From contig CM049317.1 in assembly GCA_026874595.1 (NCBI GenBank), positions 45,224,401-45,288,400 on the forward strand: DNA of 64,000 nucleotides, given 5' to 3'. This stretch comes from Sipunculus nudus (Eukaryota > Annelida > Sipuncula > Golfingiida > Sipunculidae). Under the pieces are notes generated by a model. The model was not told where the DNA came from. It did no database searches and was given only the letters and a program-made list of their open reading frames with translations. This document shows, one piece after another, positions 1 to 13,291 of the stretch. A program made the position numbers and the translations under genes. Position 1 is the stretch's first letter. The number at the start of each line of letters is the position of its first letter.

Positions 1-99
1 AATATCCCGGCCATATACATCAAGTGTAATGGAATAATTATCCCCTGGAAGTGGGGTATGCAGGCAATGCTGTATTAAATGAGTTCCAGTGACCAACAG

Positions 100-535
100 T
101 GGGCTGCTTAGAACTAAGTTAACAATGCAAGTGAATACAATAGAGCCCCCCAAACAAATCAAGAAAGAGCCCTGTTTCTGAGCTTATATTTTCAAATTTC
201 ATATTTTAACAGATAAAACCCTTATGTGTACCTTCTGTCAAAAGCAAACCAGCAGTGTGTTTACAGGAATAAAATGTGCTATGGTCAAAGTTGTGCAAAA
301 TGGAAGGTGCTGATCGCACACATATATATGCTATAAACTTGAAGAATTTACAATATTTTGATCTAATTTCTTTCATACAATTAAATCTTGATTAAATAAA
401 GTGTCTCAAATTTTGGATTCGTAAGTCTAATTTCAAAATGTGCCAGTCTAATGAACAGACAGATAGACGCACAGATGACATACAATTCATCATAACTATA
501 GCTCAGATGACATTAAGTCATCTGAATTAAAAATT
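100..535 (+). repeat. dispersed hairpin-ended repeat, copy A
   Basis: This stretch resembles, in the same order, two copies at 36.3-37.1 and 37.1-37.7 kb. Shared blocks are a TTTCAAATTTC-like block, a block around TTACAGGA, a 'TGGTCAAAGTTG' block and a GACAGACAGA-like run. It ends in a hairpin-like segment around AGCTCAGATGAC (positions about 500-530). No coding capacity is seen. The class is unknown; a non-autonomous DNA element or Helitron-like end is possible. Confidence 0.55.
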
Positions 536-1400
536 GAAATGTATATCAACAGTTTTTACAATGTTAATGTTTTATAGAGATCTTTGGTTATTTTTATCAT
601 TTTCAACTTGAATAGTGTTGCACATGATGTCCCTTGAATTCACTGATTTTTTAGATCTATACTATTGTATATTGTAGTTCATGAAATACACTATTTCAAA
701 ACATCTTGAACAGGAATAAGCATGATGATAACCAAGAGATGAGATCATTCATACAACTCCATTTGAATGCTGATGTACAGTGAAATAAAGGTATTTTCTG
801 CCTGGACAAGTGTGATGATTTTTAAACTTTCCCATCACACTATTGCATAAAACTTTTTTTTTTTACATTAAGGCCATAACCAGGAATCAAAATGAGGTGA
901 TTTTGCTTTTGTTGCATTTTGCGTGAGGTTTACCACACATTTCAGGTATTTGCCTGTCACTAAAATGTTTATCCCATTTGAGAAAACAATATGCAATACT
1001 TCAGAATTCACAAGAAATCCTATAAAGCCACATATTTGACATGAAGTTCAAGGTCATCAGTTTTAAAACTCCTGCCAAAACTTAGAGAAAAATTGCATCA
1101 AACATGATTTAAAATTAAACTATACTTCAAACGACCTGGTGTTAATAAGGTAATCAACAGATAATCATAGTGCTTCAAGGCATATTTTTGCTGTGAAGCT
1201 CACAGAATATTGATCATGTAAAACAGTTTTGACCTAGGTTCTTGGGAGATTTTCCAAGGTCCTCCCACAAGGTTTTCTATTTTGAGAAGTTCCTAGGTAG
1301 TGAGAAGTTTCTAGGTTGAATGGTTACAATCTGTGCCCTGCTATGAACTATGAACTGTTGTGCCCCAGATGAACACACAAAAGGAGAAATAGTGCTAAAT
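536..1400. other. no recognisable gene
   Basis: AT-rich sequence with no supported gene or RNA. A short overlapping open-frame pair at 1277-1616 has no recognisable domain. I treat it as chance because its far end runs into another copy of the dispersed AGCTCAGATGACTTACAGTC hairpin motif at about 1412-1445. Confidence 0.5.
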
Positions 1401-1449
1401 AGTGATAGATATAGCTCAGATGACTTACAGTCAGCTGAGCTAAAAATAA

Positions 1450-3860
1450 TGTCACTTGAGTATACCTTCAAGGTGTATCCAGGTATTGTCATTTCACCTC
1501 GGTTGCTTTTAAGGAACCATAAATTTTCTGTAACTCCACCAGTAGAGCACTTCTGTAACCCCATCAGGGGAGAAAAACTGCAACAGGGTTCTGTGATAGG
1601 AATTAAAACAATATAAGTGACTCATATAAATTTAAAAATCACAAAAAAGAATATTCCAATAAATATACTTAATGTAACAATGACTGTTCCAATCAATTTG
1701 AAATGCTGATCCTGTAAGAACTCACTCCAATAGGAGTTGATGTCAGACAAACCCATGATCTTTGTTTATGCTAGTAGGATTGAAATTTGACCACTGGGAC
1801 AAAATCCAATTAGAATATCCTAAATTAATTCTGATCTTACTTAAAGTAATTTACCAAAAAAGATACAAAATAAAAAAAAAAGAAATTAATAATTCAAAAT
1901 ATCTTTAATTTAGTGAAGGGTGTATTTCAGTGCCATTTGTCAGAAACTATAAGAGTTTCCATTTGGTGATCTCAGTTCATGCAAACCTGGAAAAAATTCA
2001 TGAACTCAAGAATTGGCTATACACATATACTAGCATGATCATTGTGTACAACATGTATGATGACAAATGGGAGCTGTTTCTCTTTAAAACAAATATATTT
2101 ATATGAAAGAATGTCTGAAGAATTAACAGGAGAACTGTAAATATATTAATTATGAAAGGCTGTTCACACATACTTGCTGGTACGGTAAATTCGTCCCATG
2201 ATTTTACATCTGGGATAATCCCACCATCCATTTGAACATACCCTTACAGAAATTTTGGGACATGAAGTGTGCTTAAAGTGTGCTTCATTTGTGCTTATTT
2301 TGTGCTTTCAGTGAAATGTTTCACTTGAAATGCTGTACAGAAATACTTTGAAAATGCTGAAACTGCATGTGCTTCTTTAGTGCTCCAAGTGTACTGATTC
2401 TGTGCTTCAGAAATACAATGTGCTGAAATTGCTGCTTTGGTGCTCCAAATAAACTGATTACCTGCTTTTATTGTGCTCCTAGGTCTGCTCAAATATTTTC
2501 AAAGTACCATTCAATTGTGATAACATTTATGCACACTGAACAATACCTCAAAGGTGTTTTTTACATGCCTAAGTAGTGCTTAAACCATGCTCCATCTTTT
2601 CTCATGCTTATTTCTGCAAGGGTATGTTCTGAGAACATCTGTATTAAAATAATTCCAACTATACCTTCAGGAATTGTCCAGGGTTGTCACTTCGAACATC
2701 TTTGTTGTTGAGTGTACATCACAGGCCTTTTTTGCATCCCAATCAAAGTATAATGTCTGTTGAGGAGTTCTGTGATAGGAATTAAAACAATGGTGGAAAT
2801 TTCTTATATCAACTGAAGAATCACAAAAAAAATATTAACATAAATAAACTATATGTAGCAATTCCTACTCTGATCTGTTGGAGCAGAATCATTGATCCTG
2901 CAAGGCCAAACTCAGAGGGGTTGTCACAAGACAAACTCTGATCCTTTTTTATTTTGCTATTAGGACTGCTGTTTCTACTAAGACTAATCCAATTAGAGTG
3001 TCCTTAGACAAATTCTGACCTCATTGTAAATAACTTATTTTGAAGCAAAATACAGGTACAAAATCACAAAAGAAATTAGTCAATTATGAAACTAGAGGAT
3101 GAAGGTCCTCAATTAGCTCCAGCTCCTAAAATGGCAGCCCATTGGGGACAGGGATCCATATTGAAAGTCAGATTGGTCTGAAATTTTTTACCATAAATAA
3201 TCTAAAAGGGAAACAAATTAATAAAACAATCACAGGATTGTCTAAAACGTTATTGTAAAAAGATTTAAAGTATTTGATTGGCAGCCATATATTTATGGAT
3301 TCAACAGCAGTCTGAAATTTTAAAGCACACAAACCCTCAAGGGTGTCAATGTTCTGTCAAAATTTTGCATGAAAATCACTTACTGAGGTCCAGTCTCCAT
3401 AATAGTTATTAAGCAGGTCTGTAATTGGATAACAGGCACCATTTTGAACCATGAATTCTAGAAAGATCTCATTGAAATACTGCACTTGAAAGAAAGCATC
3501 CCGGATGGACAGAAAAGATAAGATGAAAGGATTGACAGATGGACAAGTCAATCACTATAATACACCCCTTTTCAAGCGGGGTTCTAACAACAACAAAAAA
3601 GTAAATTCTGTGAAGGGTGTATTGCGGTGCAATTTACTAGAAACTATATATCAGTGTATCCAGCAGGTGAACTCGGCCCATGGAAACCTGGCTGAAGTCT
3701 TGAACTCAAGAACAGGTAATATTCTACCAAGGTCATTGTGAGCAACATGTATGATTGGAAGCTTAACAATGGGAAGCTCTTACTAGTTTATTTGTAAGGA
3801 GCAATCTTGGAAGAACTAAAAGGAGTAAATACATTACAAAAATTTCATCTATACCTTTGG
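1450..3860. repeat. diverged tandem duplication, period about 1.2-1.7 kb
   Basis: Matching blocks recur in direct orientation. An 'ATACCTTC...GTCACT' block lies at about 1461, 2657 and 3850. A 'TCTGTGATAGGAATTAAAAC' block lies at 1592 and 2769. An 'AATCCAATTAGA' block lies at about 1804 and 2988. A 'GAAGGGTGTATT' block, followed by GAAACTATA and AACATGTATGAT, lies at about 1914 and 3613. The first three are spaced near 1,195 bp, the last near 1,700 bp, so one copy appears to carry about 500 extra bases. Divergence is high. It may be an old duplicated non-coding unit or the remains of duplicated exons; no convincing protein was found. Confidence 0.55.
2255..2480. repeat. degenerate GTGCT-rich repeat
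   Basis: Short phrases such as TGTGCTT, AGTGCTCCAA and GTGCTGAAA recur many times in about 220 bp, with two longer related segments at about 2380 and 2440. It looks like a decayed minisatellite. Confidence 0.45.
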
Positions 3861-4538
3861 AAATGATCCTGGACAGTCACTTATTATCTCTGTTGCTTGA
3901 GTTCATCAAATTTATTTTTCTGCATCTGAATTAAAGGATAGACTGTACTCAAAGTGTTCTGTGGTCGGTGCTAAAGAATTGTCTGCTACAAATATAAATT
4001 CAAAACGTCACATAGAAATATAAAAACTGAGCATTTCTTGCAGAGCATAAAAATGTATATATAATTACATACACACCTTGACAATTATTATATATCCAAC
4101 TTCAAGGGAAATAAGCAATTCTTCAAAAGCTAAGGGGTTCAGAATATTAATGAATTTCTGCATGAAGAATGCACTGCAATAACCACTATAGAAGCTACTA
4201 ATAAAATGTATGGTAATACCAGACCATTACCATATGAAAAACTAGCCAAGAAAAATAAAAATTAAAAAAAAAGCACTGTATTATATTATTCTTGCACATG
4301 ATATTCACCCTAATATTTTTCAGATACAACATCAAACAAATTGCATGGTCAGGATTTCTCTGCTACACACACTTGCTTATACACCCACACACAAAATACA
4401 CTTGTTCCTTTTACAAAAATAATATATAAAATATGCAGGGGATAACAACATGCTATGACGGGGGTTCTCTGGAGGATACTGGAAGGGCAGTACTATATTT
4501 TGAGGACAGACTATCCCTACCTGCATGTTGTATTCTCA
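3861..4538. other. no recognisable gene
   Basis: AT-rich sequence without a supported feature. It contains A-rich runs and a CA-rich patch near 4360-4400. Confidence 0.45.
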
Positions 4539-4943
4539 TCATTGCTTACAGTATATAACACAATACAAACTTATCACGCACACCTGCAAGAGGCAACAAA
4601 CAACACAACAAATACACATAAACAAACACCTCATATCACTGAAAACTAATACATACACCTTTATTGAGTAAAATGGAAAACATAACAGTACTCCAGGCTG
4701 CAGGCTTATGATGAAAATGTTAATCACTCTCCAATCATTCAAGATCAAGTTCTGCTCTATGGATTGGCTGGGTCTCTGCTGCTGGTGTTGGTATAGGTTT
4801 GTATTCTGCCTGGCCTTTTTGGCTTTGGGTGCTGTGGCTCTCCTCAGGTCACCAGTATGGGTAAAACGCTGGTGGTCACGCGGCTCCCTGCAATGCTTGC
4901 ATATATATATGGCATCACGTCTATATGCTCCATCAAATGTCAA
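4539..4943 (-). other. unrecognised open frame with Cys/His cluster
   Basis: A 134-codon minus-strand frame whose first third is less AT-biased than its surroundings. Near residues 14-30 it has the cluster CKHCREPRDHQRFTHTG, followed by a basic stretch rich in Lys, Arg and Ala and then a Gln-rich part. The Cys-x2-Cys and His residues resemble zinc-binding segments of some transposon proteins, but I cannot name a family. The frame opens at TTG directly after an in-frame TAA, so it has no proper start. The second half is hydrophobic and AT-derived. It could be a fragment of a transposon protein or host exon, or chance. Confidence 0.2.
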
Positions 4944-5181
4944 TTATGCTTTAGGAGCACAAAGGGCTGGAGCCTTGACTACAGCCACCTGTAGCTGCTC
5001 AATAAAACATGTTCAGTCAGTCAGTGTACGTATATCTGCATATTTGCATGACCTTGACAAAAAAGGGCCAGGTCACTAGTTTTTTTATATTCTCAAAGAA
5101 TTAGTTGACATGATTCATATAACAAAGATGAGTGGAAAATAGGTAATATAATTTAAAAGTTGTGGGTTTCACAATAATGTT

Positions 5182-5213
5182 TTATATATATATATATATA
5201 TATAATATATATT
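5182..5213. repeat. (TA)n microsatellite
   Basis: Uninterrupted TA dinucleotides followed by AATATATAT. Confidence 0.9.
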
Positions 5214-6250
5214 TAGTCAAGGGTGGGCTTTTGTCCTATTCTGCAAGTTCAGGGATGGGCTTTTGTATGGATGGGTTTTTGTCTGTCACACTAACTCAGT
5301 AACCACTGGATGGTTCATGGTCAAAACCTTCATACACCTACACCGAAACAACCATTGGGTGGATTATTTTGATAAAATGTTGGTAAATCTATCTAAAAAT
5401 ATATGTCAAATATAAAATTTGTATTATTTTATATCATTTATATATTTTTTTATATTTCAAAGATATTTTGGTGGGATGTTTTAAATAGACATGGAGTCTA
5501 TTAGAGTTATTGTATTATTATAACAATATCTTTCTGTTTGTGATATATCACGTACTATTACTATTACCACATATTACCATCTGTTATTATTACTATTACT
5601 GGGCTATCAATTACTCTTATTATTACCTATACATGTGGGATGCTTCTACACCTCGCACAGCCAACAGTGCTAAACCAGCACTTTCATCACTTGTGTAAAC
5701 TAAAATTAAAATATATTGTAGGCGATATATGACCTAGTTTTATTAACATTTTCTTATACGAAGTCTGTCATCGACAGAAGGCTTATTATAATGCTTGACA
5801 CCTTAATTATTTAAACATATTTAACGCTGTTCATTTTCATTTTGTAACCTTAACGATCAATATTTTCATTACAAATGTTATTTTATATTCTAATTAACAA
5901 TGTATAAAGAACAAGACAATGCAATTTCCTTGCAAGGGATTAATTCAATTTTAACCTTATAAATCAGTCTTATCATGCATTTTAAAAGTGAAGCATTTAT
6001 TTTACTATACCAATACTACATAAAATATAACACAGACACATCCTTCCTCACATATTCATAAGCATAACTTATTGTAATGTTACAGAATGAAATTTCAGGT
6101 TCTATGGTTATCTTGTCATCTTCACAGTATTTCCACTGGATTTTCCAACAAAGTTTTACAAATTATGAAATTACTGAGAGGAATGCAGGTTAATATTCAA
6201 CCAATTGAAACTATTCTATTTGGAAACATACCAAACATTGATAACTATAA
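5214..6250. other. no recognisable gene
   Basis: AT-rich non-coding sequence. 'GGATGGGCTTTTGT' occurs twice near 5220-5280 and a related phrase recurs near 19005-19045, so part of this is probably another dispersed repeat. Confidence 0.45.
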
Positions 6251-6299
6251 CTATGTTCTTAGAGGCCTCCGAGAGTCAGTGGTTGTGAGCTAGAGAACA

Positions 6300-6760
6300 T
6301 ATAAAGTAATATTATGAAGGTCTTACTGTTTTGAGAGGCCTCTGACAGTTCCAACAGTCACCAACAGTAAGCATATCATCTGGTAGTATGAAGGTGTTAC
6401 TGTCCTGAGAAGCCTCGAACAGTTCTGACAGTCACTGACAGTGAGCATATAATGTAGCAATATGAAGGTGTTACTGTTCTGTGAGATCTCCTACAGCTCT
6501 GACAGTCACCAACAGTGATCATATAAACTAGCAATATGAAGGTCTTACTGCTCTGAGAGGCCGCCGACAGTTCCTGCAGGAAGCATATCCTCTGGTAGTA
6601 TAAAGGTCTAAATGTTCTAAGAACCCCCCCCCCCCCCCCCCGACAGCTTTGACATTCAATGACAGTACAGACATAACAGTGTGTATGAAGGTCCTACTTT
6701 TCTGACAGGCATCAATAGTTCAAACAGTCACCAAAAATAAGCATATGGCCTAAAAGTACA
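6300..6760. repeat. minisatellite with ~74-bp unit
   Basis: The phrase TATGAAGGTSTTACTG recurs at about 6313, 6387, 6461 and 6535 (74-bp spacing). Each is followed by GAG(A/G)GCCTC, 'GACAGTCACCAACAGT' and GCATAT. Two decayed units follow, near 6598 and 6685; one carries the C-run at 6624-6641. The array is diverged and not related in sequence to the larger 74-bp satellite downstream. Confidence 0.8.
6624..6641. repeat. poly-C tract (about 18 C)
   Basis: An uninterrupted run of C inside the 74-bp minisatellite. Runs of 10 or more C or G also occur at about 6941, 33336, 35294, 36184, 38721 and 47563. Confidence 0.9.
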
Positions 6761-6761
6761 C

Positions 6762-8088
6762 TTCATTTTGTCAATAAATGCATATTTTAGCTTTATGAGT
6801 ATGTTTACCTGTAACCAAGCATCAATCAGTGTATTTCAATTAAAAGACCTAACCATGAGTATCAGTATCAACAGATTAGGAAAAAGAAACTAGCATTACT
6901 GTATTTACTTTTGTATAAGACACCCCGTGTATCAGACGACCCCCCCCCCCCAATTTTGAACCTCAAGTTTTGATACAAATTATTTTTCAGCATCTTGGCT
7001 TTGCCAGCTACTAAGGATCACTATGTCAGCATAATGATCACTTTAAAACCGATAACTGAGATGGGATTTTATAATATTTGATTCTTAAAATGGTCAGTGG
7101 TATATTTTTTTTTAAAGATTCTACAAGTGAAAACAGGAAAGTTATATAGAAATTTTAAGGTATGGAACAGACCAAAACAGAATTTATCAACATATAAAAA
7201 AATGTGTATTTTCAACAATTCAAATGAATATCATAAGAGACAGCAGAGGGTCAATTTTAGGGCCCAAATTTGGGTAATAAATTATTTTTGGCAAATGTCC
7301 ATGAGGTGGCACCCACTAAAAATTAGCATGGAAGTTTCATCATACCATGCAGGTAGGATAACAGGACCCTTTTAATAACCATTTTCCCCTTAGAACAGTC
7401 GTAGAATGGAATAACTTGGGATAAAATGTGGTTGAAGCCCTATCTTAACCACTCTCAAATTATCATGTAATCAATATTAATATTAGTATGATACTTATTA
7501 AATGAGTGGTGCACCCTCATCAAACTCTTAATTCTGTATACTTGGGACTGCTTGTATTCCTACCAGTCTTTAATTCAACTAAGCTGAATGACTTGTTCTG
7601 CAGCACAGCGAAACTTGAGCCTCTACTTTAATTGCAGTATCTTACCCACACCATGCTGACATACTAACATGGTTTGTGAATCAGTTCGAACATGGTCCAC
7701 ATTACTTCATTACCAGGTTATTTTCTAAATGGTAGCTTCAAAGCCTTCATATATCACCCAGTCAAAATTACTCGCCTGAGGCTATATGCATGGCATCAGG
7801 CATGCACACTACGGTTTGCATGATATCCTGCATAGTTTGTACTATTTACCTGATACTGTGCGTATTATTACCTATGTACACAAAATATTGTGTATATTGC
7901 TCCTTTTACACATATACTTTCGTTCAGACAGAAGGCTACATGCATGATTTTGATCAGAACTGTGCAAAAAACATGGTGGTCAGAAGTGAGAACACATATA
8001 TTCTTTTTCAATAAAGTTATAAATCAACAGCAAAATCAACATAGTTATCTCATAATTCTACATAGCCTCTGAGCAAAAGTGTTTCAGT
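6762..8088. other. no recognisable gene
   Basis: AT-rich sequence up to the satellite boundary. Small frames at 7097-7375 and 7790-8072 have AT-driven composition and no motif. Nothing supported. Confidence 0.45.
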
Positions 8089-8698
8089 GAGAGGCATATT
8101 TTACTCTGACAGTGTGCTCATCTTGTATTTCAAGGGTTAGGGTTTCACCAATATCTATTTAACAGCCACATTTTACTGTGATACAGTACGATCATCTTGT
8201 AATTCAAAGGATAGGGTATCAACTATATCTATGTGACAGGCACAGTTTACTGTGACACAGTGTGATCATGTTGTATTTCAAGGGCTAGGGGTTTACCCAT
8301 GTGTGATAATCACATATCACTGTCACGCTGTATGTTCATCTTGTATTTCAAGGGTTAGGGTTTACCCGTATCTATGTGACAGGCACATGGTAAAGTGACA
8401 CGGTGTGCTTATTTTGTATTTCAAGGGTTAGGCTTTCACCCATATGTATATGACAGCCATATTTTTAATATTGTGACACAGTGTACTCATCTTGTATTTC
8501 AAGGGTTAAGGTTATACCTATATCTTTGTGACAGCTGTATTTTTAATATTGTGACACAGCATGCTCATCTTGTATTTCAAGGGTTACAATTTCAGCCATA
8601 TCTATGTAACAGGCACATTGTACAGTGACACAGTGTGCTCATCTTGTTTTTAAGGGTTAGGGTTTCACCCATATCTATGTGAAAGGCACATTTCACAG

Positions 8699-8794
8699 TG
8701 ATACTCATTCACTTTGATTCAGCCTTTTGAAATCAGTTCGGAAAAAGCTAAACAAACGGCTTATTGGCCAGCAATATACTATTGAGACTAGTGT
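8699..8794 (+). repeat. ~96-bp non-satellite segment in the array, copy 1
   Basis: A segment starting ATACTCATTCACTTTG and ending near GCAATATACTATTG interrupts the satellite. Near-identical copies lie at 13196-13291, 28474-28569 and 30352-30447. It has been amplified with the array and marks higher-order units. Confidence 0.85.
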
Positions 8795-11700
8795 TTTCAT
8801 CTTGTATTTCAAGGGTTAGGGTTTTATCCATATCTATATGACAGCCACATTGTATTGTGAAACGGTAAGCTCATCTTGTATTTCAAGGGTTAGGGTTTCA
8901 CCTATATCTATATGACAGCCATATTTTTAATATTGTGACAGTGTGCTCATATTGTATTTCAAGGGTTAGGGTTTCACTCATATCTATGTGACAGGCACAC
9001 TGTACAGTGACACAGTGTGCTCATCTTGAATTTCAAGGGTTAGGTTTCACCTATATCTATATGACAGCCATATTTTTAATATTGTGACACAGTATGCACA
9101 TCTTTTTTTTTCAAGGATTACAATTTCAGCCATATCTATGTGACAGTCGCATTGTACAGTGACACAGTGTGCTCATCTTGTATTTCAAGGGTTAGGGTTT
9201 ACCCATATCTATGTGACAGGCACATGGTACAGTGACACAGTGTGCTCATTTTGTATTTCAAGGGTTAGGGTTTCACCCATATCTATATGACAGCCATATT
9301 TTTAATATTGTGACACAGTATACTCATCTTGTATTTCAAGGGTTAAGGTTTTACCTATATCTTTATGACAGCTGTATTTTTAATATTGTGACACAGCGTG
9401 CTCATCTTGTATTTCAAGGGTTACAATTTCAGCCATATAAATGTAACAGGCACATTGTACAGTGACACAGTGTGCTCATCTTGTATTTCAAGGGTTAGGG
9501 TTTCACTCATATCTATGTGACAGGCACATGGTACAGTGACACAGTGTACTCATCTTGTATTTCAAGGGTTAAGGTTTTACCTATATCTTTATGACAGCTG
9601 TATTTTTAATATTGTGACACAGCATGCTCATCTTGTATTTCAAGGGTTAGGGTTTCACCCTTATCTATGTGACAGGCACATGGTACAATGACACAGTGTG
9701 CTCATCTTGTATTTCAAGGGTTAGGGTTTCACTCATATCTATGTGACAGGAACATTGTACAGTGACACAGTGTGCTCATTTGTATTTCAAGGGTTAGGGT
9801 TTACCCATATCTATGTGACAGGCACATGGTACAGTGACATTGTGCTCATTTTGTATTTCAAGGGTTAGGGTTTCACCCATATCTATATGACAGCCATATT
9901 TTTAATATTGTGACACAGTGTACTCATCTTGTATTAAAGGGTTAAGGTTTTACCTATATCTTTATGACAGCTGTATTTTTAATATTGTGACACAGCATGC
10001 TCATCTTGTATTTCAAGGGTTACAATTTCAGCCATATCTATGTAACAGGCACATTGTACAGTGACACAGTGTGCTCATCTTGTATTTCAGGGGTTAGGGT
10101 TTCACTCATATCTATGTGACAGGCACATGGTACAGTGACAAAGTGTGCTCATCTTGTATTTCAAGGGTTAGGGTTTCACTCGTATCTATGTGACAGACAC
10201 ACTGTACAGTGACATAGTGTGCTCATCTTGTATTTCAAGGGTTAGGGTTTCACCCTTATCTATGTGACAGGCACATGGTACAATGACACAGTATGCACAT
10301 CTTGTATTTCAAGGGTTACAGTTTCAGCCATATCTATGTGACAGGCACATTGTACAGTGACACAGTGTGCTCATTTGTATTTCAAGGGTTAGGGTTTACC
10401 CATATCTATGTGACAGGCACATGGTACAGTGGCAGTGTGCTCATTTTGTATTTCAAGGGTTAGGGTTTCACCCATATCTATATGACAGCCATATTTTTAA
10501 TATTGTGACACAGTGTACTCATCTTGTATTTCAAGGGTTAAGGTTTTACCTATATCTTTATGACAGCTGTATTTTTAATATTGTGACCCAGCATGCTCAT
10601 CTTGTATTTCAAGGGTTACAATTTCAGCCACATCTATGTAACAGGCACATTGTTCAGTGACACTGTGCTCATCTTGTATTTTAAGGGTTAGGGTTTTATC
10701 CATATCTATGTGACAGGCACATTGTACAGTGACACAGTGTGCTCATCTTGTATTTCAAGGGTTAGGGTTTCACCTATATCTATATGACAGCCATATTTTT
10801 AATATTGTGATACAGTATGCTCATCTTGTATTTCAAGGGTTAAGGTTTACACACATATCTATGTGACAGGCACATTGTACAATGACATGGTGTGCTCATC
10901 TTGTATTTCAAGGGTAGGGTTTCACTCATATCTATGTAACAGGCATGTTCTACAGTGACACAGTGTGCTCATCTTGTATTTCAAGGGTTAGGGTTTCACT
11001 CATATCTATGTGACACGCACACTGTACAGTGACACAGGGTGCTCATCTTGTATTTCAAGGGTAGGGTTTCACTCATATCTATGTGACAGGCACATTGTAC
11101 AGTGTCACAGTGTGCTCATCTTGTATTTCAAGGGCTAGGGTTTCACTTATATCTATATAAGAGCCATATTTTTAATATTGTGACACAGTATGCACATCTT
11201 GTATTTCAAGGGTTACAGTTTCAACCATATCTATGTGCCAGGCACATTGTACAGTGACACAGTGTGCTCATTTGTATTTCAAGGGTTAGGGTTTACCCAT
11301 ATCTATGTGACAGGCACATGGTACAGTAACAGTGTGCTCATTTTGTATTTCAAGGTTAGGGTTTCGCCCATATCTATATGACAGCCATATTTTAAATATT
11401 GTGACGCAGTGTACTCATCTTGTATTTCAAGGGTTAGGGTTTACCTATATCTTTATGACAGCTGTATTTTTAATATTGTGACACAGCATGCTCATCTTGT
11501 ATTTCAAGGGTTACAATTTTAGCCATATCTATGTAACAGGCACATTGTACAGTGACACAGTGTGCTCATCTTGTATTTTAAGGGTTAGGGTTTTATCCAT
11601 ATCTATATGACAGCCACATTGTACAGTGACACAGTGTGCTCATCTTGTATTTCAAGGGTTAGGGTTTACCCATATCTATGTGACAGGCACATGGTACAGT

Positions 11701-13195
11701 GACACAGTGTGCTCATCTTGTATTTCAAGGGTTAGGGTTTACCCGTATCTATGTGACAGGCACATGGTACAGTGACACAGTGTGCTTATTTTGTATTTCA
11801 AGGGTTAGGCTTTCACCCATATGTATATGACAGCCATACTTTTAATATTGTGACACAGTGTACTCATCTTGTATTTCAAGGGTTACAGTTTCAGCCATAT
11901 CTATGTGACAGGCACATTGTACAGTGACACAGTGTACTCATCTTGTATTTCAAGGGTTACAGTTTCAGCCATATCTATGTGACAGGCACATTGTACTGTG
12001 ACACAGTGTGCTCATTTGTATTTCAAGGGTTAGGGTTTACCCATATCTATGTGACAGGCACATGGTACAGTGAGAGTGTGCTCATTTTGTATTTCTAGGG
12101 TTAGGGTTTCACCCATATCTATATGACAGCCATATTTTTAATATTGTGACACAGTGTACTCATCTTGTATTTCAAGGGTTAAGGTTTTACCTATATCTTT
12201 ATGACAGCTGTATTTTTAATATTGTGACCCAGCATGCTCATCTTGTATTTCAAGGGTTACAATTTCAGCCACATCTATGTAACAGGCACATTGTACAGTG
12301 ACACTGTGCTCATCTTGTATTTTAAGGGTTAGGGTTTTATCCATATCTATGTGACAGGCACATTGTACAGTGACACAGTGTGCTCATCTTGTATTTCAAG
12401 GGTTAGGGTTTCACCTATATCTATATGACAGCCATATTTTTAATATTGTGATACAGTATGCTCATCTTGTTTTTCAAGGGTTAAGGTTTACACCCATATC
12501 TATGTGACAGGCACATTGTACAGTGACATGGTGTGCTCATCTTGTATTTCAAGGGTAGGGTTTCACTCATATCTATGTAACAGGCACGTTCTACAGTGAC
12601 ACAGTGTGCTCATCTTGTATTTCAAGGGTTAGGGTTTCACTCATATCTATGTGACAGGCACATTGTACAGTGAAACAGTGTGCTCATCTTGCATTTCAAG
12701 GGTTAGGGTTTCACTCATATCTATGTGACAGGCACACTGTACAGTGACACAGGGTGCTCATCTTGTATTTCAAGGGTAGGGTTTCACTCATATCTATGTG
12801 ACAGGCACATTGTACAGTGACACAGTGTGCTCATCTTGTATTTCAAGGGCTAGGGTTTCCCAATATCTATGTGACAGGCACATGGTACAGTGACACAGTG
12901 TGCTCATTTTGTATTTCAAGGGTTAGGGTTTTACCCATATCTATATGACAGCCATATTTTTAATATTGTGACACAGTGTACTCATCTTGTATTAAAGGGA
13001 TAAGGTTTTACCTATATCTTTATGACAGCTGTATTTTTAATATTGTGACACAGCATGCTCATCTTGTATTTCAAGGGTTACAATTTCAGCCATATCTATG
13101 TAACAGGCACATTGTACAGTGACACAGTGTGCTCATCTTGTATTTTACGGGTTAGGGTTTCACCCATATCTATGTGAAAGACACATTTCACAGTG

Positions 13196-13291
13196 ATACT
13201 CATTCACTTTGATTCAGCCTTTTGAAATCAGTTCGGAAAAAGCTAAACAAAAGGCCTATTGGCCAGCAATATACTATTGTGAGTAGTGTAT
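13196..13291 (+). repeat. ~96-bp non-satellite segment, copy 2
   Basis: Same segment as at 8699. It carries the variant AAACAAAAGGCCTATTGG shared with copies 3 and 4, so it groups with those rather than with copy 1. Confidence 0.85.

Noticed and set aside
8395-11381. Repeated frames of the MTQCAHLVFQGLGF type
   Set aside because: They are by-products of the 74-75-bp satellite and are broken wherever unit length changes.
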